Source: Gimesia alba
GTDB taxonomy: Bacteria > Planctomycetota > Planctomycetia > Planctomycetales > Planctomycetaceae
NCBI RefSeq assembly: GCF_007744675.1
Contig: NZ_CP036269.1
Location: forward strand, 248,001 to 312,000
Reading direction: 5' to 3'
Length of the DNA: 64,000 nt
Shown: in pieces, positions 6,554 through 15,400 of the stretch
Numbering within the stretch: the stretch's first letter is position 1
Layout of the letters: every line of letters begins with the position of its first letter
The notes under the pieces: generated by a model
Databases searched by the model: none
Seen by the model: only the letters and a program-made list of their open reading frames with translations
What the model was told of the DNA's origin: nothing
Position numbers and translations under genes: made by a program

Positions 6554-8164
6554 ATGGCCAACAAAACTTTATTTTCCAGTCGTAACAGTAAATTACCACG
6601 TACCGATTCGTTTAACGAAGCAGGAGGCCGTGCGTACCAGTTGGCGCCGAAGCAGGCACTGGCGCAGATGGCAGCAACCGGTTGCTTCAACGGTGTGTTC
6701 TACGCGAGCGCGAAGGATCAACTCGATACGATGCGCAAGCTGATCGATCAGATCGACGACAATCGCTATCTGGCGCAGCTGGCGGTTTATGCGCGAGAGC
6801 GTGCTTTCATGAAAGACATGCCGGCGGCGCTGCTGGTGGTTCTGTCCAAGCGGGATACCGAATTGATGCACCGTGTGTTCGATCGGGTGGTCGACAATGG
6901 TCGCGTGCTGCGCACCATGTTCCAGATGATCCGTTCGGGACAGTTTGGTCGTACGAGTCTGTCGTCCAGTCTGCAGCGTGCGTACCAGCGCTGGTTGAAC
7001 GAAGCGTCGGTAGGCAAGTTGCTCTCGGCTTCGATCGGCAACGATCCGAGTCTGCGCGACGTACTGCGAATGGCGCGACCTACGCCAAAGGACAACGCAC
7101 GACGTGCGCTCTTCGGTTGGTTGACGGGTAAGGAGCTGGAAAAGTGGGCTCCTGCGACGGCAGCCGACTTACCGCGACAGGTACAGGCGCTGATCGCGTT
7201 TCGTCAGGCAGAAACCGATGCAGCACAGGCGGAGATTGTGAAAGATCTGTCCGTGCGTTGGGATCTGCTGGCGGATGCAGCCAAAGGGCCGCTGACCTGG
7301 AAGGCGATCGCCCGCCAGATGGGACCGCAGGCACTGCGAATGAACCTCAACACGCTGCTGCGTCACGAGGTATTCAACGACAGTGTGCTGGTAGATTACG
7401 TGGCCGATCGACTGGCGGATGAAGACGAAATCCGTCGTTCGCGGCAGTTTCCTTACCAGTACCTGGCGGCGTATCTGAACGTGGCTCCGGTAATTTCGCA
7501 CAAGATCAAGGCGGCGCTGCATGCCGCAGCCGAGATCGCCTGCGGGAACGTGCCGGAGTTGACGGGGCCTGTGGTCATCGGTCTGGATACGTCCGGTTCG
7601 ATGAGTAGTTCCGTGACCGGTTGGCAGGCCCGTGGTGCGTCGAGCAAGATGCGCTGTGTGGATGCGGCAGCGCTGTTTGCGGCAGCGATTCTGCGGCGTA
7701 ACCCGGACAGCGTGGTGATTCCGTTCGATACCCGTGCTTACGATGCACGCTTTGATGCGTCCGACTCAATTCTGAGTCTGTCAGAGCGGTTGGCGAAGTA
7801 CGGCGGCGGTGGAACCGACTGTTCGGTTCCGCTTCGCGAAGCCAACGCACGACTGTGCAACCGCGCGTTTGCCGGCTGTGTGCTGGTGAGCGATAACGAG
7901 AGCTGGGTCGGCGCGGGCCGCCGTGGTGCGACCGGCGTGATGTCCGAATGGCAGACGTTCGTGAAGAACCAGAAACGGCTCGGCGTGACCGATCCGAAAC
8001 TGGTTTGTATCGACATCCAGCCATACGGTTCATCACAGGCTCCCGAGCGGGGCGACATCCTGAACATCGGCGGCTTCAGTGACGCGGTGTTCAACGTGGT
8101 TTCCTCGTTTGTTGGGAACGATGCCAGCCGGTTCGTGGCGGAGATCGAATCGATCGCAGTCTGA
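6554..8164 (+). CDS. rsr: Ro60 orthologue (TROVE domain + vWA), RNA-binding ring protein
   Basis: 536 residues from the ATG at 6554. That start is chosen because AAGGAGG at 6542-6548 sits at proper spacing; an ATG three bases earlier would be too close. The N-terminal two thirds is a helical TROVE domain ([18 protein letters not shown]..., [31 protein letters not shown]). The C-terminal part is a von Willebrand A fold with MIDAS motif DTSGS at about 345-349. Ro60 rings bind Y RNAs on the outside and misfolded RNAs in the central hole, working in RNA quality control with exonucleases. Three Y RNAs lie directly upstream on the same strand. No RtcB/RtcA repair genes are seen nearby. Confidence 0.92.
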   Translation: MANKTLFSSRNSKLPRTDSFNEAGGRAYQLAPKQALAQMAATGCFNGVFYASAKDQLDTMRKLIDQIDDNRYLAQLAVYARERAFMKDMPAALLVVLSKRDTELMHRVFDRVVDNGRVLRTMFQMIRSGQFGRTSLSSSLQRAYQRWLNEASVGKLLSASIGNDPSLRDVLRMARPTPKDNARRALFGWLTGKELEKWAPATAADLPRQVQALIAFRQAETDAAQAEIVKDLSVRWDLLADAAKGPLTWKAIARQMGPQALRMNLNTLLRHEVFNDSVLVDYVADRLADEDEIRRSRQFPYQYLAAYLNVAPVISHKIKAALHAAAEIACGNVPELTGPVVIGLDTSGSMSSSVTGWQARGASSKMRCVDAAALFAAAILRRNPDSVVIPFDTRAYDARFDASDSILSLSERLAKYGGGGTDCSVPLREANARLCNRAFAGCVLVSDNESWVGAGRRGATGVMSEWQTFVKNQKRLGVTDPKLVCIDIQPYGSSQAPERGDILNIGGFSDAVFNVVSSFVGNDASRFVAEIESIAV

Positions 8165-8189
8165 TCAAGGATGTTGTTGAACAGGGAGA

Positions 8190-8223
8190 CCCCTGGTTTG
8201 AGAAATCGAGCCAGGGGCTTTTT
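8190..8223 (+). terminator. Rho-independent terminator of the Ro60 gene
   Basis: CCCCTGG (8190-8196) pairs with CCAGGGG (8211-8217), followed by CTTTTT. The loop contains GAGAAATCGA, which recurs in the terminator at 16163. Confidence 0.85.
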
Positions 8224-8270
8224 GTTTCTGAAGATGTTGTTGTTTCACACTTGTTTTATAGTGTATTTAG

Positions 8271-8487
8271 GGTGTCGGTGTGCCACTGTCGGCTTGCCCG
8301 ACAGTGAGAAGACTCACTTTGATTCAAATCGATTTTGACTGTCGTGATAGACAATTTTGATTAAGTGTTCGACAATGAGTTTGGCTTTGTATCAACTGCC
8401 TTCTTGCCTTTATCAGAGCAGGGGGAGACCGGGCTGAACCCTGGATCGTAAACACTGTTGGGCAAGCCAACAGTGGCACCCAGTGTC
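8271..8487. repeat. MITE-like element with inverted hairpin ends
   Basis: The left end holds hairpin CACTGTCGG/CCGACAGTG (8284-8306, loop CTTGC). The right end holds its inverted, slightly diverged copy CACTGTTGG/CCAACAGTG (8453-8475, loop GCAAG). Flanking bases GGTGTCGGTGTGC on the left and GGCACCCAGTGTC on the right extend the terminal inverted repeat. The roughly 215-bp interior has no open frame. It is either a non-autonomous mobile element or a pair of interspersed palindromes. Confidence 0.5.
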
Positions 8488-8506
8488 TTACTCACCAAGG
8501 AAAAAT

Positions 8507-9055
8507 ATGCTGACAATATCACTCAAGGAGTTCGCACTGACTGGTGAATTTGGGCCAGTCAAAATCGGAATGCACAAGGATGAAGCTATTGCGCTGCTGG
8601 GGAAACCTGGTTGTGAGTCTGATTTTGGTCGTAGTATTACCGGTGGATTTCTTTATGGATGGTATGAGTTTTTTTATGATAATGACACCAGGGAAATACA
8701 CTCAATTCAGAACGATCATCTTCAGGCTGATTGCCTCAATCATGGCGATATGTTTTTATATCAAAACAGTCATTTCCGAGTCGACACCTGGTTTTTAAAG
8801 GCGGGGCAGGACTTTGCATTCCAGGATGTCATAAATATTCTGCATGATGAAAAAATCCCTTTTCGAATTGTGAGACGATTGGGAGAAGATAGAGAAATGA
8901 TCGAATTTAAAAGTGGCGTCCTTTTCTCATTTAATGAGAGATGTGATACAAAAACAGGTGAAGTCACTGGCGAAATGGTACTCTTCGCGATCAATCATTG
9001 CCCACTTCACCATGTACCGGAGCTTTATGAAGTGGTGTATCAAAGCGGGGAATAG
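8507..9055 (+). CDS. Hypothetical protein, possible immunity-type or BamE-like fold
   Basis: 182 residues from the ATG at 8507, which has AAGGAA at good spacing; an alternative alternate-codon start at 8483 lies in the repeat end. The segment FGPVKIGMHKDEAIALLGKP resembles the G-x-s-x-x-e-v-x-x-LLG-x-P start of small BamE/SmpA-like and some immunity proteins. No signal peptide or membrane helix is seen, so it is probably cytoplasmic. The lower GC than the neighbouring Ro60 gene suggests acquired DNA. Function unknown. Confidence 0.65.
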   Translation: MLTISLKEFALTGEFGPVKIGMHKDEAIALLGKPGCESDFGRSITGGFLYGWYEFFYDNDTREIHSIQNDHLQADCLNHGDMFLYQNSHFRVDTWFLKAGQDFAFQDVINILHDEKIPFRIVRRLGEDREMIEFKSGVLFSFNERCDTKTGEVTGEMVLFAINHCPLHHVPELYEVVYQSGE

Positions 9056-9087
9056 TTAAGAAGGGATCTCTCTTTTCTGGTACGTCT

Positions 9088-9381
9088 ATGGAATTGACCT
9101 ATACACAACTTAAAATTGTAGAGCAATTGCTGTCTGCGCTAGCAGGTGAGCCGTCGCGGGAATTCACGTACGTTACAGAGTGGCTGGGGTATCTTCCGTT
9201 TGGGCAATATCACTGGATTGAAGTAGCGGGCCAGGACTTGTCAACGACATTTCCAACGGAGTGGCAGTTCTCTGATCTGGAGGCTCTGGAAAGGGCGGGG
9301 CACCTGTGTCGGGTGAGTGAGTGGCAAAATCCAAATGACGAACTGCACCGTAGAATTATTTATGAGATTCGAAAAATTTAA
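9088..9381 (+). CDS. Small hypothetical protein
   Basis: 97 residues, acidic, beginning MELTYTQLKIVEQLL and rich in aromatic and charged residues. It starts 32 bp after the previous gene on the same strand, so the two are probably cotranscribed. No family recognised. The arrangement of short, soluble, unrelated genes is typical of immunity-gene clusters, but no toxin gene is present in the window. Confidence 0.5.
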   Translation: MELTYTQLKIVEQLLSALAGEPSREFTYVTEWLGYLPFGQYHWIEVAGQDLSTTFPTEWQFSDLEALERAGHLCRVSEWQNPNDELHRRIIYEIRKI

Positions 9382-9448
9382 CCCGCAGTTCAAGCGGAAG
9401 CTTTCTCTCTTCTTAAAAAGTCCAGTCTCTTTTTTTATTCATCCGAAT

Positions 9449-9691
9449 TTACTTTTTCCCAAGTTTTTTCAAATCATCGACATGAACTATGGGGACTCCT
9501 GCGTTATGCATTCGGAGCATAACCTCTTGGGAAATATCCGAGTCCTCTATGATCTCATAACAGCCGCTCTCTTTGTGATAAATCAAGCATTTGGTCCAAT
9601 CAGAACTGTTATGCTCCGATGACACAAGCAGGAACTCGGAACCTTCGATATCCCAGTATTCTGCATATTCTGTCAGCTTCTTGTCATCCAA
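9449..9691 (-). CDS. Small hypothetical protein (TTG start)
   Basis: 80 residues starting at a TTG at 9691 preceded by GAGGGA; an ATG nearby is out of frame. The acidic protein has the pattern W-x-IEGSEFLLVSSEHN and CYEIIEDSDIS, resembling SUKH/SMI1-type immunity proteins only loosely. It begins 2 bp after the stop of the upstream minus-strand gene, so the pair is one operon. Function unknown. Confidence 0.5.
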   Translation of the reverse strand: MDDKKLTEYAEYWDIEGSEFLLVSSEHNSSDWTKCLIYHKESGCYEIIEDSDISQEVMLRMHNAGVPIVHVDDLKKLGKK

Positions 9692-9693
9692 GA

Positions 9694-10257
9694 TTATTTC
9701 CCTCGAAAATCTTCTGCCACTTCAACCACATCCGGATTATCGTGCTGGGCTGCTCGATCTAATAATCGATTCAGTAGGCCATCATCGAGTTCAGAATACA
9801 ATTCAGCAAATCTTCGGTAGTATTCCTCAGGTTCGGTTTTTACATAGTGATCAGTTTCATCCGAAAGAATCTGGTTGACGATCGGTTCAATATGCTCAAT
9901 CACCCATTTTCGAGGCATTGTTTTGATTACAGCACGATTTAAGCCAATGGATCTGTGTGCAACAGATGCTAGCTTAACAAGTATTTCGAATACATTCTTT
10001 TTTAAATCATCATCTTGTGACAACAGAAGAATTGAAAACGTGATACCGTGTTCTGTCTGTAATCCGTATTGAATCACTTCCAACTGATTCTCTATTGCAT
10101 TCCATTCAGCTAAGATCACTGACATCGCTCTCTGATGCAAAGACTTAATTCTCGTCCAGCGTTCTTTGTCGTCCTCACTGGTCATGGATTTCATCCATTC
10201 TGTTTTTATGATTTCTCTCAGGGAGAAAAAAGTGTGCTCTAAAAATCTCTTTCGCAA
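9694..10257 (-). CDS. Hypothetical helical protein
   Basis: Up to 187 residues from a TTG at 10257; in-frame ATGs at 10194 and 10185 are possible alternatives and no ribosome site decides between them. The sequence is helical and charged, with no membrane segment. The HEAT-like C-terminal part (YYRRFAELYSELDDGLLNRLLDRAAQHDNPDVVEVAEDF) would fit a small immunity or scaffold protein. Paired with the 80-residue gene downstream. Confidence 0.5.
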   Translation of the reverse strand: MRKRFLEHTFFSLREIIKTEWMKSMTSEDDKERWTRIKSLHQRAMSVILAEWNAIENQLEVIQYGLQTEHGITFSILLLSQDDDLKKNVFEILVKLASVAHRSIGLNRAVIKTMPRKWVIEHIEPIVNQILSDETDHYVKTEPEEYYRRFAELYSELDDGLLNRLLDRAAQHDNPDVVEVAEDFRGK

Positions 10258-10466
10258 TGGTTTGATGAATAATGGCAGAATTCTGTTCTACCATCAATCA
10301 AAGGTTCCTCTCCCTTATTTCTATCCCCGATTAGGACGATTGGCGCAGTTTATACCCAGATTCAATTTACGGCACGATACATCAGTTATAAACTACGTCT
10401 AGAAGAGACTTAACCAGGGTGTTGAGTGATCTCTCCACCAGACACGATCTACAGCAGGGCACTGAT

Positions 10467-11093
10467 ATGGCAAAGAAAGTCCGTAAGAAAACGAAGCAGG
10501 AGATGGCAGACCCCGTTTTCCGCAAACGTGTGTCATCACAATCAGAGGTGCTGTTGCGTGCTTATGCGGAATGCGAGAAGTTATCTCCATCGCGACTTCA
10601 ATTCATATATGATCTGACTGGGGGGGGCTGGATCAGTCGCTTTGAAAATCTTGATGACGATGCCGCATTCGAAAAGGAATCTCGCCGGTGGACCAAGCTA
10701 CGTCGGGAGTTTCTGAATACCGTTGAGAAGCCCAGGGAAATACATTGCTTCACTTGTCTTTATAACGCCGACGAGGGCATAAAACCGCTCATTCGCATGA
10801 TGAAGCATCCGTCCTGCGATGCCGGGTCCGCCTTGCGAATGTTCTGGGTCTATGACCCGGTCTACTATTCTGATTACAGAACCATTTCTGAATGCCCTGA
10901 TAACGAAGGGCAGGACGTAATGAGGATGCTGAGGGCGATCAAGCGTCGATTCAAGCAGAGCGACTTTAAAACTCGCAAGTTTTACTTCGACCCGGAGCCA
11001 TGGCTGCAGGCTGATCATGTCGACCTGGAAGCACTGCAGTTACCCGATGCGATGCTGACAGCTATCCCCAAGTCCTCGCGCGGTGTTAAATAA
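10467..11093 (+). CDS. DUF4274 domain protein
   Basis: 208 residues from ATG 10467 (MAKKVRKKTKQEM); the open frame continues upstream but without a better start. The central segment HCFTCLYNADEGIKPL then MMKHPSCDAGSALRMFW matches the DUF4274 pattern of an N/D-D/E-G core followed by a D-x-G-[TS]-A-L block. These proteins often sit in immunity or polymorphic-toxin loci. The basic N-terminus could bind nucleic acid. Domain call from memory. Confidence 0.6.
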   Translation: MAKKVRKKTKQEMADPVFRKRVSSQSEVLLRAYAECEKLSPSRLQFIYDLTGGGWISRFENLDDDAAFEKESRRWTKLRREFLNTVEKPREIHCFTCLYNADEGIKPLIRMMKHPSCDAGSALRMFWVYDPVYYSDYRTISECPDNEGQDVMRMLRAIKRRFKQSDFKTRKFYFDPEPWLQADHVDLEALQLPDAMLTAIPKSSRGVK

Positions 11094-11161
11094 CGATCTC
11101 GTCCTCCGCGATGCTATTTCTGTAGGACATAACTATCACAATGGAACAGAGGAAAAACTAA

Positions 11162-11908
11162 ATGCCCGATCGGCGGCAACATCGTGGTTCGCATCCGCAG
11201 GATCGGGGTCTGTTTGATCTCGATGCCGCGCCCGCGTTGCTCAGGGCGACGGGGGATCTGAACTGGCTGTTGACCCGCGGCTATGCGTCAGCGTCTGCAC
11301 TTAAACTGGTCGGTGATCGGTATGCGTTGAATGCGCGGCAACGTCTGGCCGTGGCCCGTTGTGCCTGCGGTGAAGAGGATGCCACCCGACGACAACAACA
11401 CCAGGTTCAGACTCAAGACCTGGCGCAGCAGGAATTGTGGATTGATGGTTACAACGTGTTGACGTCGCTGGAGGCGGCGTTGTCGGGCGGGGTGATCTTA
11501 CATGCGCACGATGGCTGCTTTCGTGACATGGCCAGCATGCACGGCAGCTATCGCAAGGTGGCCGAGACGATTCCCGCGATTCAAATTCTGGGAACGCTGA
11601 TGGCGGAATGGAATGTCGCTGTCTGTCGCTGGCTGCTGGATCAGCCGGTTTCCAACAGTGGGCGTCTGAAGACGATGCTGCGCGAAATCAGTGAGGAACG
11701 CGGCTGGAACTGGGAGATCGACCTGGTGCCTGACCCCGATCCCGTGTTGATCGGCTCGGATCAGATCGTGGCCTCCGCCGACAGCCAGATTCTCAACCAG
11801 GCAGAGCGCTGGTTCAATCTGGCGCGCGTCGCCATCGACGCACGCGTTCCCGACGCCTGGATTGTGGATCTATCGGGGGAGGGAGTTGAGAGAACGTCGG
11901 AGACATAA
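11162..11908 (+). CDS. DUF434 protein with PIN/NYN-like segment
   Basis: 248 residues. The N-terminal half carries LTRGYASASALKLVGDRYAL then RQRLAVARCACG, the DUF434 signature. The second half starts LWIDGYNVLTSLEAAL followed by HDGCFRDMA and ends in VDLSGE, which resembles the Asp-containing first strand and acidic sites of NYN/PIN RNases. A function in RNA processing would fit the RNA-quality-control island 3 kb upstream, but the orphan genes between them weaken an operon claim. High GC, unlike the genes just before it. Confidence 0.7.
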   Translation: MPDRRQHRGSHPQDRGLFDLDAAPALLRATGDLNWLLTRGYASASALKLVGDRYALNARQRLAVARCACGEEDATRRQQHQVQTQDLAQQELWIDGYNVLTSLEAALSGGVILHAHDGCFRDMASMHGSYRKVAETIPAIQILGTLMAEWNVAVCRWLLDQPVSNSGRLKTMLREISEERGWNWEIDLVPDPDPVLIGSDQIVASADSQILNQAERWFNLARVAIDARVPDAWIVDLSGEGVERTSET

Positions 11909-11921
11909 GGAGACATAAATA

Positions 11922-11957
11922 GAAAAAGAAAGCTTCCTGGCAACTTTCTTTTTCTAT
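11922..11957. terminator. Bidirectional terminator after the DUF434 gene
   Basis: GAAAAAGAAAG (11922-11932) pairs with CTTTCTTTTTC (11944-11954). The stem itself supplies the T tract on both strands. Confidence 0.75.
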
Positions 11958-12409
11958 CTGCACAGCAGACTACCGTTCGGATACATGGGTAACAGTATCA
12001 CCGGGACGATAAAAAATGACTTTCCGGAAAAGGAAGTCAGACTCCGTTAAAAAAAGTGTTCAGCAATATTTGCCATGCAATATCGGGCGTAAGTCTCATT
12101 CTTATAGTAGCTTATGGGGAATCGGGCTGGCTGGGCTTCCCTCTGCTGAATTTCTTAACATAACTCCGTTACCCCATTGTTTTTAGATCTGTCACGGAGC
12201 TTCAATTGACGCTCCCCTGTATCCATCGGTATTGTAGAGTTTGGCGTATGAATGGTGAAGAAATGGGTATCCACCACGGTTACCCCGCGCCGACGCTTAA
12301 CTGCCTGGTTTTCAAACCAAAAGAAGCCTGCCACCTTGCGTCGTAGTAACACGATGCTCATCCCCCCGCGAAAAATCAACGAAATCAACGTACTGAAAAG
12401 GATACTGGA
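11958..12409. other. Intergenic region before the SGNH-dehydrogenase gene
   Basis: 452 bp with no open frame that has a ribosome site. It should contain the promoter of the large plus-strand gene. Nothing else recognisable. Confidence 0.4.
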
Positions 12410-15400
12410 ATGCGACTTTGTCTTGTTATAGCCGCTCTCACGCTCAGCAATTTATATTCAACCGTCAGGGCTGCAGAGCCTTTTGAACTGAAAAAAAATG
12501 AGCGCATCGTCGCCGTCGGAAACTCGCTGGCCGAACGCATGAACCTCTACGGAAATTTCGAGACGCTGCTTCATACGCGTTTCCCGGAAAAGGAGATCAT
12601 TTTTCGGAACTTTGGCTGGCCCGCCGATGAAGTTGGCATTCAACAGCGCCCCAGTAATTACACGGCGATTGACGATCCGCTGGAAGTTTACGGCCCCGAA
12701 ACGTTTTTCTGTTTCTTCGGTTTTAATGAATCCTTCGCCGGCGATTCGAAAGAAAGTCTGGATGCCTTCGTCGCGAAGTACCGCGCTTATATCGCCGAGC
12801 AGACCAAACGCTTCACCAAAGAAGGCCGTAAGCCGCGCTTCGTGCTGATCAGCCCGATTGCCTTTGAAGCAACGGGGAATCCACTGCAGCCATCAGGTGT
12901 GAAAGAAAACAAAAATCTGGCCGCATATACCGCGGCGATCAAAAAACTGGCAAAGGAAGACGGGCATCGTTTTGTCGACCTGTTTACCGATACCAAACCG
13001 CTGTTCGACAAGGAACCCGGCAACCAGTATACATCAAATGGTGCTCACGCTAACGAAAAGGGCGACCGGGTGATTGGCGAACTGCTGGATGCCAGTCTTT
13101 TCGTTTCGCGTCATCCGCTGGGAACGGGAACGTCTCAATTCGAGTTGGTTCGCAAATGGGTGAATGACAAATCCTGGTTCCACGCGCAAGACTATCGGAT
13201 GCTCAACGGCTGGTACGTTTACGGCGGTCGTCGGACCTGGGACATGGAAACCTTTCCCGGCGAGTATCAGAAGATTCGCAAGATGGTAGCGGTCCGTGAC
13301 CACTATATCTGGGAGCTGGCCGCTGGTGGAGTCGTGCCGGATCAGCCCGATGATTCGAAGACGGGGGAAGTCTTCATTCCGGAAACCATGTTCGGCAGCC
13401 GCAGCGATTCGTTTCGTGAAATGCGAGAGCCTAAAGAGCTGAAGTATCCGACGCCCGAAGAGTCCATCAAGATGATGACGGTTCCCGAAGGTTTTAAGGT
13501 TGAACTGTTTGCTTCCGAGCGGGAGTTCCCCGAACTGGCGAATCCGAATCAGATTGCCTTTGATAACAAAGGACGTCTGTGGGTTTCGTGCATGGCCAAT
13601 TATCCGCAGTGGATGCCCGGCGCGGGACGCCCCAGCGACCGCCTGTTGATCTTTGAAGATACCGACGGCGATGGTCGTGCCGACAAGTGCACCCCTTTTT
13701 ATGACAAATTGATTTGCCCGACCGGTTTTGAATTCTGGAACGGCGGCGTGCTGGTCGTGGATGAACCGCGCATTCTGTTCCTCAAAGATACGGACGGCGA
13801 TGACAAAGCCGATCTGGTCGAACAGATTGTGGATGGTATCGCCACCGACGACACGCACCATACGGTGGGGGCGTGGGAATATTCCAACGGCGGCTTGCTG
13901 CACATGCTCGAAGGGGTCGCCCTGTCGACGACTCTGGAAACACCCTACGGTGCCTTTCGTAATAAAGATACCGCCGGCTGTTATACGCTCGATCCACGCA
14001 GCCTGAAGTTCCGTCACTTCCGCACACCTGGTTACGGTAACCCGTGGTGTCTCGTCTTCGACAAGTGGGGCAATGGTATGGTGGGTGATGGTACCAACGC
14101 CAAACAGCACTGGACGAGTCCCTTGTCCGGTCTGGAAGTCAATACGCGGCGGACGCTTGAACCCAACTTTGATAACCAGGGAATGCGTCCCGCGGTCGGA
14201 AATGAATTCCTGATCTCGCGGCACCTGCCCGATGCGATGCAGGATCAGTTTATCTATGCCTGTGTGATCAACATGCACGGCATGCCGCGATTCAATTTGC
14301 GTGATCAGAAAGACGGCGCCGGTTTTGAGGGGGAGCGTGTTGACGATTTGCTTTCCTCGACCGATATGATTTTCCGTCCCGTTGATCCTAAAGTCGGTCC
14401 GGATGGTGCGATCTGGTTTGGCGACTGGTGCAATGCGTTGATTGGTCATATGCAGTACTCACAACGCGATCCAAACCGCGACCACAAACACGGGCGTGTT
14501 TATCGTCTGGTCAATACAAAGAAGCCACTGCTCAAACCTGTGACTCAAGCCGGCAAATCCATCGAGGAATTGCTGGAGCAGTTGCAGGCTTACGAACTGC
14601 GGACCCGTTATCGTGCCCGCCGCGAACTCTGGGACCGCGATCAGGATCAGGTGCTGGCGGCTGTCAGCAAATGGGTGGATGGAGTGAGCGATCCGATGCA
14701 GTTATGTGAAGCGATGTGGGTGCAGGAAAGTTTCCGTGCCGTCGATCCGAAACTCGTCGATCGCATTCTGGCTTCAGACGAATACCGTGCCCGGGCGGCT
14801 GCAATTCATGTTCTCGTGAATGAAATGGATCGCCAGCCGAAGCTGATGGAGTATCTGGCGAAAGCGATTAATGATCCTCATCCGCGTGTGCGACTGGAAG
14901 CGGTTCGCGGCTTGAGTTTCTTCCCTTCAGTGGAAGCAACCGAGCTCGCGTTAAAGGCAGCCGACCAGAAACGCGATTACTGGATCGATTACACACTGGA
15001 ACATACGCTGCATGCCTTGAAGCCCGCCTGGGAAGCGGCTGAAAAGAAACCCGACTTTCTGGCCAATTCTTCTGACGCGGCGAAGAAGTACCTCGACCGC
15101 TATAAGAAAATGACGGGGCCGGGTGGTGCTGCGGTGAAGCCGCTGGAGATGGCGGAATCCGTCGAATCTTCACCAGCGAAACGGAAAGCAGCAATCCGCG
15201 AACTGGCGAAATTGTCGGGCGGCAACGCCGACCGGGGGCAAGGCGTGTTTAAGCAGGTCTGCTCGGCCTGTCACAAGATTGGTGATCTGGGCAAAAAGTT
15301 TGGACCCGATCTGAGCGACATCGGTCAGCGGGTGAGTAAAATCGAAATGATGACCTCGATCCTGATGCCGAACGACAAGATTTCGAAAGGTTATGAAACC

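Noticed and set aside
13034-14449. 471-codon open frame on the minus strand
   Set aside because: Antisense to the PVC dehydrogenase gene, His/Arg-rich composition from codon bias, no ribosome site.
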